64,000 nt of DNA, from NCBI GenBank assembly GCA_949293315.1, contig CASFCH010000004.1:1-64000 (forward strand), given 5' to 3'. Source of the DNA: an uncultured Oscillospiraceae bacterium. Its GTDB lineage: Bacteria > Bacillota > Clostridia > Oscillospirales > Acutalibacteraceae. The position numbers and the translations under genes were made by a program. This document shows positions 52,143 through 60,649 of the stretch, in pieces. Positions within the stretch are counted from its first letter, which is position 1, and the number at the start of each line of letters is the position of its first letter. Under the pieces are notes generated by a model, which was not told the origin of the DNA, made no database searches, and saw only the letters and a program-made list of their open reading frames with translations.

Positions 52143-53549
52143 TCATTGGAGGGCGGGGGAGCGGTAGACGATCTGAATCGTGCGCTGATCCCGATCCAGC
52201 ACAATGTGATCGACCAGCGAACGCAGCAGGAGATTTGCCGCCGCATCAAGGGATGAATTTCCGTTTTTCAGTTCTTTCGTATCGTGCGGTTCCTTCCGTA
52301 CGGCGTCAAGCTGTGATTCCAGTACGCCGATCTGCGCGCTGATCCGCTCCTTGGCGGCACGGTATTCGTCCGGCGTATCAATCCCGCGCTCATAGGCGTC
52401 CCGGCTGCGGAGCAGGCGGCGCTGTGCCGCGGCGATCTGGCGCTCAATCAGCTCCGCGGCACAAGCGGGCCTGCTGGCCGCGGGAGCTCTCAGGGTGATT
52501 GTACCGCCGGCCAGATCTTTCGTAAGGGCCGGGGCGATCAGCGCGCAGAGCTTTTGGGATGAAATGTAATGGGAAACCGGGCACTGGCCGTGCAGATAGC
52601 CGGAGCACTGATAACCCTCGCCGACCGACGAGAGAGGGCGTCCGCACGTGCTGCATCGCAGCAGCCCCTGAAAGGCATGCGGCGTATGGCTTTGCTTCTC
52701 ACCTGCGCGATACAGCTCGCGGAGGCTGGCTGAGCGCGCCTGTGCGGCTCGCCAGAGAGCCGGATCAATGATCGGCTCGTGCTCTCCCTGGACGATTTGC
52801 AGGTCCGGCAGGTCAAACTGCCGCCCGGCCGCACCGTTGGAATGCCAGCGGATCTGGCCGATATAGGTGGGATTGTGCAGTATGTAGTTTACAGTACGGC
52901 TCTCCCACACCCCGCCGCGCGCCGTGCGGATGCCCATGGCGTTGAGCTTTTGCGCAATGGCGCGGCAGCCGCAGCCGCCGGCGAAGTCTGCGAAGATTTG
53001 ACGGACTACCGGAGCACGGTCCGGATCGGGGAAAAGACGCCCGTTTTTCATTTGATAACCAAAGGGAGCCGCCGCGACGGGTCGGCCGTGTTCCACACGC
53101 TCCGCCATACCGCGGCGCACCTCCCCGGCCAGCCGGGTGGAATAATATCCGTCCATCCACTCGATAATGCGCTCGATCAGGCTGCCAAATTCGCTCTCAG
53201 CCGCGATCGGTTCGGAGACGCTGATCACCCGGATCCCGCATTCGCGGCGCAGGAGTGATTTATAGACGACGCTCTCCTCCTGATTGCGGGCGAAACGGGA
53301 AAATTTCCAGACCAGAATCGCCCGGATCTCGTTTTTCGGGCATCGCGCCGCCGCGATCATCCGCTGAAAGGCGGGGCGGTTCTGCGCCCTGCGGCCGCTG
53401 ACGCCGTCCGCCTCCCGGAAAATAAAAGCGTCCGGAAGGAGAAATTCATGGGAATCGGCATATGCCCGGATGAGCCGCAGTTGGCTGTCCGGACTGTATT
53501 CAAGCTGATCGTCTGTGCTCACACGGATATAGGCGGCCGCGATATCCAC
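52143..53549 (-). CDS. Large serine recombinase
   Basis: 468 residues. Resolvase domain with Ser11 in YIRVSTDDQLEYS, the recombinase domain (FGYQMKNGRLFPDPDRAPVVRQIFADFAGG...IRTARGGVWESRTVNYILHNPTYIGQIRW), a zinc ribbon (CSTCGRPL...YQCSGYLHGQCPVSHYIS) and a coiled-coil segment. Such proteins integrate phages and mobile elements or excise sporulation inserts. GTG start with GGGAGGA about eight bases upstream. No phage or transfer genes are nearby; its only clear partner is the metal-site membrane protein 28 bases upstream. Confidence 0.92.
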   Translation of the reverse strand: MDIAAAYIRVSTDDQLEYSPDSQLRLIRAYADSHEFLLPDAFIFREADGVSGRRAQNRPAFQRMIAAARCPKNEIRAILVWKFSRFARNQEESVVYKSLLRRECGIRVISVSEPIAAESEFGSLIERIIEWMDGYYSTRLAGEVRRGMAERVEHGRPVAAAPFGYQMKNGRLFPDPDRAPVVRQIFADFAGGCGCRAIAQKLNAMGIRTARGGVWESRTVNYILHNPTYIGQIRWHSNGAAGRQFDLPDLQIVQGEHEPIIDPALWRAAQARSASLRELYRAGEKQSHTPHAFQGLLRCSTCGRPLSSVGEGYQCSGYLHGQCPVSHYISSQKLCALIAPALTKDLAGGTITLRAPAASRPACAAELIERQIAAAQRRLLRSRDAYERGIDTPDEYRAAKERISAQIGVLESQLDAVRKEPHDTKELKNGNSSLDAAANLLLRSLVDHIVLDRDQRTIQIVYRSPALQ

Positions 53550-53576
53550 AGATGCTTCCTCCCTTCAACAAATAGA

Positions 53577-54140
53577 TTATGGGTGGCAGTGCCCGCAGGG
53601 GGAATATCCGGGCGGGATGGTGGAGGAGGTGGCGTAATTTTCCGGTTTGATCCGTTTGACGTCCCGGCAGGATGGCCGGTGGTATTTTTTGGTGTTTGTA
53701 TTGAGTACATAGGTGTATCCGATGTCATCCCCCGGGGGATCATCTGCCGGAGTGTCCCGGGCAGGGGACGGGCTCCTTGTGGTGGATGGGGCGCCGGCTT
53801 TTTCCGTGCCCGGCTCGACTGTGGGCGGTTGTTCGGCCGCCGAAGGTTCTTCTTCCTGTGTTTCGGGCTGCGTTGTCTCCGGCAAATCGACGCCGTATTC
53901 AGCGGATCGTGAATCGCTGCTGAGGGCAGTCGGCGAAGTCTGTTCCGGGGTTTCCGGATCATCCGTGCCGATAGCCGATGCAATCAAAAGAACGATGAAC
54001 CAGCAGGCGGAGAGAATGACGGCCGCCGTCCTCCGCCGGTTGTCCCAATGCGACTGCTTCAGGACCAGATAGATCCCCAGCGGCGGCAGAACGATCAGCA
54101 TGGCAATGATAAACCCTGTTCTTTGATAAAATGGTTTCAT
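53577..54140 (-). CDS. Membrane protein with C-terminal Cys/His metal-site domain
   Basis: 187 residues. Two hydrophobic helices (GFIIAMLIVLPPLGIYLVL, TAAVILSACWFIVLLIASAIG), a Pro/Glu/Thr/Ser-rich linker at about 60-140, then YVLNTNTKKYHRPSCRDVK and a C-terminal GYSPCGHCHP. This HxxSC...PCxxC module also occurs at the ends of nucleases and ComE-type proteins and looks like an Ada-type zinc site. Function unknown. It is upstream of, and probably co-transcribed with, the large serine recombinase. Confidence 0.8.
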   Translation of the reverse strand: MKPFYQRTGFIIAMLIVLPPLGIYLVLKQSHWDNRRRTAAVILSACWFIVLLIASAIGTDDPETPEQTSPTALSSDSRSAEYGVDLPETTQPETQEEEPSAAEQPPTVEPGTEKAGAPSTTRSPSPARDTPADDPPGDDIGYTYVLNTNTKKYHRPSCRDVKRIKPENYATSSTIPPGYSPCGHCHP

Positions 54141-54398
54141 TTTTATGTCACACTCCCCGAATCAAACTTACTGCTATGTCTATTAAAACAATTCAAACGG
54201 GGAAATGTGACAAGAAAACTGAAGATTTTTAAGTGATTTGCCGATTCGGCATCGGTGCTGTTCTACTATATAAGCCGGCCCCAATTCAATATAATGGATG
54301 ATCGCCGCCCGGTATTCCGCTTTTTTGATCTCCCGGCCCGGGGACAGGCAAGGACAGGCTTCTGCCCGCATATTCATGATGGCAGGGAGGGATGACCG

Positions 54399-54695
54399 AT
54401 GGGCCGGAGGCCGGAAGAGTGGCGGGTGAGCTCCGCTGTCACGGACCAGAATGGAAATTCCCCGGTGGCGGAGCGGATATGCGTCCTTGAGCGCCACGGG
54501 CAGCGGGGGCAGTATAGCGGAACGGTACGTCGGGAGGAATGGAAGATGGCGGATCGGGTGCGCGTGCGGACCGTGCAGCGGCTGGCAAAATGTGCCGGCA
54601 GTACCCTGGCGCAGCAGCCCGGCTGTCTCGCCCCCGGCACGTATCCACTGGAAGAGCTGCTGCGGGAGCTTTTTAGAAGTGAGACTGATCGTTGA
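54399..54695 (+). CDS. Hypothetical 98-aa protein
   Basis: Not recognised. ATG 54399 has GGAGGGA about five bases upstream. The product (MGRRPEEWRVSSAVTDQNGN..., VRVRTVQRLAKCAGS, CLAPGTYPLEELLRELFRSE) has balanced composition and ends just before a terminator. A minus-strand frame over the same bases is longer (54183-54704) but is His/Arg/Pro-rich and looks like a shadow. Confidence 0.4.
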   Translation: MGRRPEEWRVSSAVTDQNGNSPVAERICVLERHGQRGQYSGTVRREEWKMADRVRVRTVQRLAKCAGSTLAQQPGCLAPGTYPLEELLRELFRSETDR

Positions 54696-54712
54696 GCACA
54701 CCAAAATAGAAC

Positions 54713-54745
54713 GGAAGGGAAGGCGCTGCTGCCCTCCCTTCCGCT
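54713..54745. terminator. Hairpin between convergent 98-aa ORF and gtrA-like gene
   Basis: CGGAAGGGAAGGC pairs with GCCCTCCCTTCCG (one mismatch); weak T content on both sides. Confidence 0.55.
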
Positions 54746-54786
54746 GTGTCAGAGGAATCTTTTTTGTCTGCCGTTGGACTTGACGG

Positions 54787-55323
54787 CTACCGGTCCTTTT
54801 TCTCCTGCTGTGCGGCGTCGGCCTCCTGCTTCATTTTTTCCCGCTCCTTGAGCCCGAGTTCATTGGTGTTGATGCTCTTGCCAAAGACGAAAAAGCGGTC
54901 ATACAGGAACTCCGTGACAAAGTTGATGAGCATGGTAAATAACAGCACAAGCGTATCGTTCCAGTGTGCCTGCTCCGTCAGGGCGTCGCCCCACCAGGTG
55001 GACAGGGGAATAAACGCCACATAGAAGAGGGCGACCTTAACCATGGCGATCGGGACGTTGTTTGCGGATTTGAACGTGAATTTTCGGTTGACCGTGAAGT
55101 TAAACAGCACGGAGAGGATGATCGCCGGCAGATACGCCGACCAGTAGGGGAGATGTGCCAGCTTCTGGAGCAGCGTAAAAGAGACGAATTGGATGATGCC
55201 GGCCCCCGCGGAAAAAAGGACGAATTTGAGGGACTGGATCACCGTCTGTTTGGGGGTGAGATGCTTCTGCCCCTCGATTTTCTGCTTCTGTTTTTCGGAT
55301 GGATTTGCTTTCTTGTCTCCCAT
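54787..55323 (-). CDS. GtrA-family membrane protein
   Basis: 178 residues, four spans. SLKFVLFSAGAGIIQFVSFTLLQKL and SVLFNFTVNRKFTFKS are the GtrA signature; the protein also has NFVTEFLYDRFFVFGKS and charged Lys-rich tails at both ends. Family members help move lipid-linked sugars or teichoic-acid glycosyl units across the membrane. The ATG at 55323 follows GAGCGAGG. Confidence 0.88.
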   Translation of the reverse strand: MGDKKANPSEKQKQKIEGQKHLTPKQTVIQSLKFVLFSAGAGIIQFVSFTLLQKLAHLPYWSAYLPAIILSVLFNFTVNRKFTFKSANNVPIAMVKVALFYVAFIPLSTWWGDALTEQAHWNDTLVLLFTMLINFVTEFLYDRFFVFGKSINTNELGLKEREKMKQEADAAQQEKKDR

Positions 55324-55464
55324 TTCGTTCAACCTCGCTCTATGTGCTCGGCAATATGACAATATGCCGATTTTTACCCAAAAATCTGGCGGGAACATCC
55401 TTTCGGCTCTGCGCGCCAAACCTCCTCTACGGGGGCGGGGGAGCGTCCCGGGTCCGGCAGAGGA

Positions 55465-55839
55465 TTACTTTTGCGCCTTTTGCTCTATATGCTTTTTGAT
55501 CTGGTCAAAGGATTCCTGGCTGATAATGTGCTCGATCCGGCAGGCGTCCCGGGCTGCCGTGTCGGCGTCCACGCCCAGCGCGATCAGCGCCTGTGAAAGG
55601 ACACGGTGGCGTTCATAGATCCGCCCGGCGACCTCCATTCCCTCTTCCGTCAGATGAAGTCCGCCGGCGCCGTCCACTGTGACGTATCCGTTTTTACGCA
55701 GCAAACTCATCGCACGGCTGATGCTGGGCTTGGAAAAGCCGAGTTCATTTGCCACGTCCACGGAGCGGACACGTTCCAGACGGCCCTGAAGTATTAAAAT
55801 CGTTTCCAGATAATTTTCACCGGATTCCTGAAGAACCAT
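55465..55839 (-). CDS. DtxR/MntR-family metal-responsive repressor
   Basis: 124 residues. Winged helix (ENYLETILILQGRLERVRSVDVANELGFSKPSISRAMSLLRKNGYV) and metal-binding dimer helices (ERHRVLSQALIALGVDADTAARDACRIEHIISQESFDQI). It lacks the SH3-like domain, so it is the short MntR type, sensing Mn or Fe. No metal transporter is adjacent in this window. Confidence 0.9.
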   Translation of the reverse strand: MVLQESGENYLETILILQGRLERVRSVDVANELGFSKPSISRAMSLLRKNGYVTVDGAGGLHLTEEGMEVAGRIYERHRVLSQALIALGVDADTAARDACRIEHIISQESFDQIKKHIEQKAQK

Positions 55840-56244
55840 GGCGGCTCAAATCCTTTCAAATATTATGGGAGGCGTTGCGCCGGCGGAACGGGACGCGCCG
55901 GACGCGGGCTTTTCCCGGCAGAGCGGATCCGCTGCTCAGGCATTTTCACCGCGAAAATCCGGCTATCCACCTTTGGACAGGGCCCGACGCCGTTCAACAT
56001 TCAAAACGGACAATCTCCTGAAACACAGAGGAGAATATCCATATAATAACATAAAAATGTACAAATTTCAATTCGATATCGATTGCATTTTAGAACGGGC
56101 GTGATTTTATAACGAGCGGACAGTTTGACGGCGTGGGACGATCCGGGACGGTGAGCGCGTGCGCCCTTGCCCGGAAGCCCGGGTGCAATCCCTTCTGCGG
56201 CGGCAGAGCGCATCTTGAAAATTCAAGGGGTCCCAAAAAAACAG
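55840..56244. other. Intergenic region without identified gene
   Basis: A 400-base stretch between the DtxR-type gene and the candidate RNA unit. It holds a possible minus-strand -10 near 55865 and an AT-rich patch at 56030-56110. A plus-strand 88-codon frame at 55838 has no ribosome-binding site or family resemblance. I see no further structure I can support. Confidence 0.6.
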
Positions 56245-56273
56245 TTGACTTTTTCGAAATGCCGTGATATATT
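56245..56273 (+). promoter_or_regulatory. Promoter of the candidate non-coding RNA
   Basis: TTGACT (56245-56250), 17 bases, TATATT (56268-56273), with the start point expected near 56280. Confidence 0.6.
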
Positions 56274-56279
56274 ATGATT

Positions 56280-56467
56280 GTTGGTTAGCTTACGCTAACT
56301 TGTGCCTTGACCCCAAAAGTGCAAAACGCGCTGTTTATCAAATGGGAGGGCGGTAAGGCAAGCGCCGCAAGGCCCTCGCCCGGTGATCCACTCGCTGATA
56401 TCGTTTAACCGAACATATATTTTTCCTTTGTCTCGCCGAAAAGCCACCGCATTACGCGGTGGCTTTT
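56280..56467 (+). ncRNA. Candidate structured non-coding RNA
   Basis: About 190 bases between a good promoter and a strong hairpin terminator, with no credible ORF. The predicted RNA begins with GTTAGC-TTAC-GCTAAC (56284-56299). It then forms a rod: ATCA (56337-56340)/TGAT (56384-56387), GAGGGC (56346-56351)/GCCCTC (56372-56377), and GGC/GCC with an AAGC loop at the tip. GGTTA (56283-56287) could also close against TAACC (56407-56411). The long interrupted hairpin recalls 6S RNA in outline, but I cannot assign a family. GTTAGC...GCTAAC could instead be a DtxR-type operator. Confidence 0.5.
56438..56467 (+). terminator. Terminator of the candidate non-coding RNA
   Basis: AAAAGCCACCGC / GCGGTGGCTTTT around ATTAC; the T residues lie within the stem. 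Confidence 0.75.
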
Positions 56468-56561
56468 CCCTTGCATGTCCATGAAAAAATATTTTTGGAT
56501 TGAAAAAATCGTCAGCTTTTTCCTCCCTGCTGAACTTTTACCGGTGCACCGCCGGCGGGGA

Positions 56562-57149
56562 TTATGCTTCGTGCGGCTCCCCCACGGCGTGTTCCCCGGC
56601 CAGACGGGAGAGAATCATGGTGTACAGGCCCGCCGGATCCTCCAAAAAGCTGTTTTTCAGCTGCTCGGCCTGGAACAGATCCGCCGCATAAAGTTCCAGC
56701 GTCATCAGTTTGTCCACCCCGTCGAGTACCGTAAAGGAGACGCTGTATCCGCCGCTCTCCAGCGGATGGAGTTCAATTTTATTTTCGCTCTCCCGGCGCA
56801 GGCGCGTCAGCAGGGCGAGCGTCTCCCGCACGGCCTTTTTCCGCACGTTGATGGACAGGCTGTTTTCGAGCGTCTCGGCCACCTCGCGCCCTTTGTCCGT
56901 CAACGTGAAGGTCTGATCCTCCAGCGCGCCGCTGGAGGAGAGGCACTCCGTCTTGACCAGATCCGTCAGGCCCTGATTGACCTCAAAATAGTTGGCGATG
57001 CCGTTTCCGGTGATGGCGTCGATCATATTTTTGCGCGTGAGGGGGCGGCCGATGCTCTTGAGCAGATAGCAGATCAGAATTTTGATATCCGCGCTGTTTT
57101 TCAGGCCGCCGAACGCCACCCCCGCGTCAAATGCGTTATATCGGTTCAA
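56562..57149 (-). CDS. DUF4364 family protein (winged-helix, putative regulator)
   Basis: 195 residues from TTG 57149 (NRYNAFDAGVAFGGLKNSADIKILICYLLKSIGRPLTRKNMIDAITGNGIANYFEVNQGLTDLV...), which matches the DUF4364 family of Firmicutes. The N-terminal half is winged-helix-like with TLTDKGREVAETL; the C-terminal half is a beta-rich sensor-like part. CAGGTGATCCC precedes the TTG. Function is not established. Confidence 0.85.
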   Translation of the reverse strand: MNRYNAFDAGVAFGGLKNSADIKILICYLLKSIGRPLTRKNMIDAITGNGIANYFEVNQGLTDLVKTECLSSSGALEDQTFTLTDKGREVAETLENSLSINVRKKAVRETLALLTRLRRESENKIELHPLESGGYSVSFTVLDGVDKLMTLELYAADLFQAEQLKNSFLEDPAGLYTMILSRLAGEHAVGEPHEA

Positions 57150-57249
57150 GGGATCACCTGCTTTGGAATAAGGTTCTGCTTTTACTTTATCACAAATCGC
57201 TCCAAAATGGAAGAGGGGCCGGCCGGAATCCCCAAAAGAGCTTTTTTCC

Positions 57250-57278
57250 TTGACATCGGGGCGCAAACCCTGTAAAGT
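57250..57278 (+). promoter_or_regulatory. Promoter of the uracil permease gene
   Basis: TTGACA (57250-57255), 17 bases, TAAAGT (57273-57278), 68 bases before the TTG start. Confidence 0.65.
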
Positions 57279-57345
57279 TATTGTAGAACGGTGCCGCGAT
57301 ATGTCGCGGCGCGTAATTTGAGGAGAATATGGAGGAGGGGTCACT

Positions 57346-58794
57346 TTGTCACAGCAAAAGCTGATCATCGGGATTCAGGAGCGTCCGAGTGTGGGGAAAT
57401 GGATCGTTCTGAGCTTCCAGCACGTATTTGCCATGTTCGGTTCCACAGTGCTCGTCCCGATGCTCACGGGTCTGCCCATCAACACGTCGCTCCTGTGCTC
57501 GGGAATCGGCACCTTTATTTACATCCTGTGCACAAAGGCGCGCTGCCCGATCTATCTGGGCAGTTCGTTTGCGTACATCACGGTCATCATCTCCGCGCTG
57601 GGGGTGTCGGTCTCCGATCCGGCGTTCAGCAGCACGGCGAATTTTGCGGCCGTCGCCACGGGGCTGATGATCTCCGGTTTGATGTACGTGGTCTTCGCCG
57701 CCATCATCTGGGCGGTGGGCACCCGCTGGATCGATCGCATCCTGCCGCCGGTCGTCGTCGGCCCCATGATCATGGTAATCGGCCTGGGGCTCGCGTCAAG
57801 CGCGTGCTCCAATGCGGGCCTCGTCCTCACAGACGGGCAGGGGATGAACTGGCAGGTGGTCGCCACGGCGCTCCTGACGCTGCTGGTCACTGCGCTGGTG
57901 GCCGTCTACGCCAAGGGCTTTTTCAAAATCGTACCGATCATGTCCGGCATTTTCGCCGGAATTGCGGTGAGCATCATTATTGATCTGATTTTTAACAGGG
58001 GCAATCCGGAGGGGCAGCTGATCCTGCACAATCTGGCGCTGGTCCTTGACGATTTCAAAAACCTTGAAATTTTGGAGATCCCCAAGATCATGCTCCCGAT
58101 CGGAAACGGCAATGATCCACTCTTCTTCACGGGTTATTCGCTCGATTTCTCCTTCGCGCTGGCGATCGTTCCGGTGGCCTTCGTCACCATGGCGGAGCAT
58201 ATCGGCGATCACACGGTGCTCAGCAATATCTGCGGCCAGAACTTTTTGAAGGACCCCGGCCTCAAGCGCACGCTTCTGGGCGACGGCCTGGCCACCTTTG
58301 TCGCCGGTATGATCGGCGGCCCGGCCAATACCTCCTACGGGGAGAATACGGGCGTCGTCGGGATGACGCGCATCGGAAGCGTCTATGTCACGGGCGGGGC
58401 GGCCTTTATTGCCATCCTGCTGGCTTTTATCAAGCCGTTTAAGGACTTGATCTCCGCCATTCCGCAGGCGGTCATGGGCGGGATCTGCATCGTCCTGTTC
58501 GGTTTCATTGCGGCCAACGGCCTGCGTGTGCTGATCGATGCCAAGGTGGACTTCGGCAAGTCCCGCAATACGATCATCGCCTCCGTGATGCTGGTGCTCG
58601 GCCTGGGCGGCGCGGCGATCCAGCTGACGAGCATCCAGTCCCTTTCGGGGATGTCCCTGGCGGCTCTGGCCGGGATCATTCTGAACCTGATCCTGCCGGA
58701 CAAGCGCGCCAACAAGGTGGAGGAGCCGCTCTCCACGGTCGATCCGCCTACGCTCGAGGAGAATGTGACGGAACAGGCACAGGAGAAAAAATAG
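57346..58794 (+). CDS. uraA: Uracil-xanthine permease (NCS2 family, UraA-like)
   Basis: 482 residues, about 14 spans. LSFQHVFAMFGSTVLVPMLTGL near the N-terminus, the substrate-site segment FVTMAEHIGDHTVLS and the NCS2 signature GGPANTSYGENTGVVGMTR. Proton symport of uracil (less likely xanthine). TTG start behind the strong site GGAGGAGGGG. The C-terminal cytosolic tail is Glu-rich. No PyrR-type leader was seen. Confidence 0.93.
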   Translation: MSQQKLIIGIQERPSVGKWIVLSFQHVFAMFGSTVLVPMLTGLPINTSLLCSGIGTFIYILCTKARCPIYLGSSFAYITVIISALGVSVSDPAFSSTANFAAVATGLMISGLMYVVFAAIIWAVGTRWIDRILPPVVVGPMIMVIGLGLASSACSNAGLVLTDGQGMNWQVVATALLTLLVTALVAVYAKGFFKIVPIMSGIFAGIAVSIIIDLIFNRGNPEGQLILHNLALVLDDFKNLEILEIPKIMLPIGNGNDPLFFTGYSLDFSFALAIVPVAFVTMAEHIGDHTVLSNICGQNFLKDPGLKRTLLGDGLATFVAGMIGGPANTSYGENTGVVGMTRIGSVYVTGGAAFIAILLAFIKPFKDLISAIPQAVMGGICIVLFGFIAANGLRVLIDAKVDFGKSRNTIIASVMLVLGLGGAAIQLTSIQSLSGMSLAALAGIILNLILPDKRANKVEEPLSTVDPPTLEENVTEQAQEKK

Positions 58795-58808
58795 GAAGCG
58801 GATTGGGC

Positions 58809-58837
58809 TTGAAAATATCGGCCGTTCGCGCTATAAT
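58809..58837 (+). promoter_or_regulatory. Promoter of the DUF1858 gene
   Basis: TTGAAA (58809-58814), 17 bases, TATAAT (58832-58837). Confidence 0.65.
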
Positions 58838-58893
58838 AAGACAGCGGTAAGCGGATGCGAACTGCAGGAAATATGGTTTACAAGGAGGCTCTT

Positions 58894-59100
58894 ATGGCTC
58901 AGATCAGTAAAGATATGACCGTTGGCGAGATCCTCGATCTCGACCGTGAGACGGCGCCGTTTTTCATGAATATGGGGATGCACTGCCTTGGCTGCCCCGC
59001 CTCCCGCGGGGAGACGCTGGCGCAGGCCTGCATGGTCCACGGCGTGGATGCCGACGCACTGGAAAAGCAGATCAATGACTTCCTCGCGGGGAAGGAATAA
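58894..59100 (+). CDS. DUF1858 domain protein
   Basis: 68 residues (MAQISKDMTVGEILDLDRETAPFFMNMGMHCLGCPASRGETLAQACMVHGVDADALEKQINDFL). The CLGC pair within GMHCLGCPAS is the disulfide-type motif of the hybrid-cluster-associated DUF1858 family. Function not established; a redox role is plausible. The ATG at 58894 follows GGAGG. Confidence 0.9.
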   Translation: MAQISKDMTVGEILDLDRETAPFFMNMGMHCLGCPASRGETLAQACMVHGVDADALEKQINDFLAGKE

Positions 59101-59172
59101 TCTGCCGGTCAAATGATGATTTGCGTGTGCCCGCCCGGTTTTCCGTGCGGGCGCAGCTTTTGAGGTGAGCAT

Positions 59173-59874
59173 ATGGGGGAATATCGCGGCATCCATCTCA
59201 ATCCACGCCTGGCCGCCGCCGCTGCGCTGGTACGGCCGGGGCGGGTTGCTGCTGACGTTGGGACGGATCACGCCTATCTCCCGGCGCATCTGATCGGCAG
59301 CGGGATCTGTCCGCGCTGCGTGGCCGGGGATATCGGAGAGGGTCCGCTGAACAACGCGCGTGAAACGGTGCTCGCCTGCGGCGTAGGCGACCGGGTAGCG
59401 CTGGTCCTCTCGGATGGACTGGCGGATCCGGCCTTCCGCGCGGCGGATGATATTGTCATCGCGGGCATGGGCGGGGAGATGATCGCCGCTATCCTCACCC
59501 GGGCGCCGTATCTGCTCGATCCCCGGTACCGCCTGATCCTCCAGCCGATGACGCGGGCCGAGGAAGTGCATCTCTTTCTGGCGGAGCACGGCTTTTCCAT
59601 CGTGGAGGAGCGTGCTGTCACGGATGCGGGGAAGGTCTATCTGATTCTGGCGGCGGAGTACGACGGCACAGTGCGTCACCTCTCGGGGGCGCAGCCCTAT
59701 ATTGGGACACTGTGCGGCACGCAGAGCCCGGATGCGGCACGCTTTATCGAAAAGCAGCGCCGGCGCTTTCAGAAGGAGCTGGAGGGAATTGCGGATCTGC
59801 CGTCGAGGGCGGAGCGCGCGCGGGAGATCCGGGCAATTCTCGCCGACTTGGAACGCGCGCTGAAAGGAGCATGA
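59173..59874 (+). CDS. trmK: tRNA (adenine(22)-N1)-methyltransferase
   Basis: 233 residues. SAM-binding AADVGTDHAYLPAHLIGSG, DIGEGPLNNARETV and IAGMGGEMIAAIL, all TrmK motifs, with a coiled C-terminus. Methylates A22 of tRNAs. GAGGTGAGC precedes the ATG. Followed after three bases by a Nif3-like gene, the usual Firmicutes pairing. Confidence 0.94.
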   Translation: MGEYRGIHLNPRLAAAAALVRPGRVAADVGTDHAYLPAHLIGSGICPRCVAGDIGEGPLNNARETVLACGVGDRVALVLSDGLADPAFRAADDIVIAGMGGEMIAAILTRAPYLLDPRYRLILQPMTRAEEVHLFLAEHGFSIVEERAVTDAGKVYLILAAEYDGTVRHLSGAQPYIGTLCGTQSPDAARFIEKQRRRFQKELEGIADLPSRAERAREIRAILADLERALKGA

Positions 59875-59877
59875 AAG

Positions 59878-60636
59878 ATGGAGCATTCAATCACGGTGGG
59901 GGCGGTCTATCGCCTGCTCGATGCCATCGCCCCGTTTGAGACGCAGGAGAGCTGGGATAACAGCGGCCTGCTTGTCGGATCGGCGGAGGAGCCGGTCCGG
60001 GGGATCGGCACGGCGCTGGAGATCACGGCGCAGGTGCTCGAGCAGGCGCACCGGCAGGGGGCGAACCTGATCGTCACCCATCACCCGGTGATCTTCCATC
60101 CGGCAAAGGCTGTCCTGCGGGGTACGCCGCTGTGGGAGGCTGTGCATCTGGGGATGAACGTTATCTGCTGCCATACGCCGCTTGATAAGGCGGACGGCGG
60201 CGTGAATGATACACTGGCGCAGCGTATCGGCCTTTGGCAGCCGGAAAAGGATGCCTCGGGCTTCCTGCGCATCGGTACGGTGGCGCACATCACGGCCGCA
60301 GAACTTGCCCGGAGCGTTCGGGAGAAACTCGGCGCTGCTTCTGTACGTTTGAATGGCCCGGACCGCACGGTGCGCCGGGCGGCCGTATGCAGCGGGGCGG
60401 GGGCGGATCTGATGGCCGATGCCAGGGCGCTCGGCTGTGACGCCCTGATCACCGGGGACGCCGGGCACCACAATTTTCTGGACGCGGAGGAGCTGGGAAT
60501 TTCCCTCATCGCCGCCGGCCACTATGAGACGGAGCGGATCATCGCCCCTGTCCTGCGGGAGCGGCTGGCGGAGGCATTCCCGGAAGTGAATGTCACGCTT
60601 TTGGAGGAGGACAACCCCATCTCCGCCGTGGAATAA
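59878..60636 (+). CDS. Nif3-like dinuclear metal centre protein
   Basis: 252 residues, the short form without the inserted PII-like domain. Metal ligands in LIVTHHPVIFHP, CCHTPLDKADGGVN and the C-terminal GDAGHHNFLDAEELGISLIAAGHYETE. Annotated in some species as GTP cyclohydrolase I type 2, but the function is not settled. Coupled to trmK. Confidence 0.93.
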   Translation: MEHSITVGAVYRLLDAIAPFETQESWDNSGLLVGSAEEPVRGIGTALEITAQVLEQAHRQGANLIVTHHPVIFHPAKAVLRGTPLWEAVHLGMNVICCHTPLDKADGGVNDTLAQRIGLWQPEKDASGFLRIGTVAHITAAELARSVREKLGAASVRLNGPDRTVRRAAVCSGAGADLMADARALGCDALITGDAGHHNFLDAEELGISLIAAGHYETERIIAPVLRERLAEAFPEVNVTLLEEDNPISAVE

Positions 60637-60649
60637 AGGAGTTACAGTT

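Noticed and set aside
54183..54704. Minus-strand 173-codon frame opposite the 98-aa ORF
   Set aside because: Composition rich in His, Arg, Pro and Ser, typical of an antisense shadow, and no good start signal.
55838..56104. Plus-strand 88-codon frame
   Set aside because: No ribosome-binding site, odd composition and no family resemblance; it overlaps the start region of the minus-strand DtxR-type gene.
56325..56380. Similarity of GCTGTTTA...AAGGC to the SRP RNA domain IV region
   Set aside because: The essential GTCAGG...GGAAGGAAGCAGC core is absent, and the folding differs.
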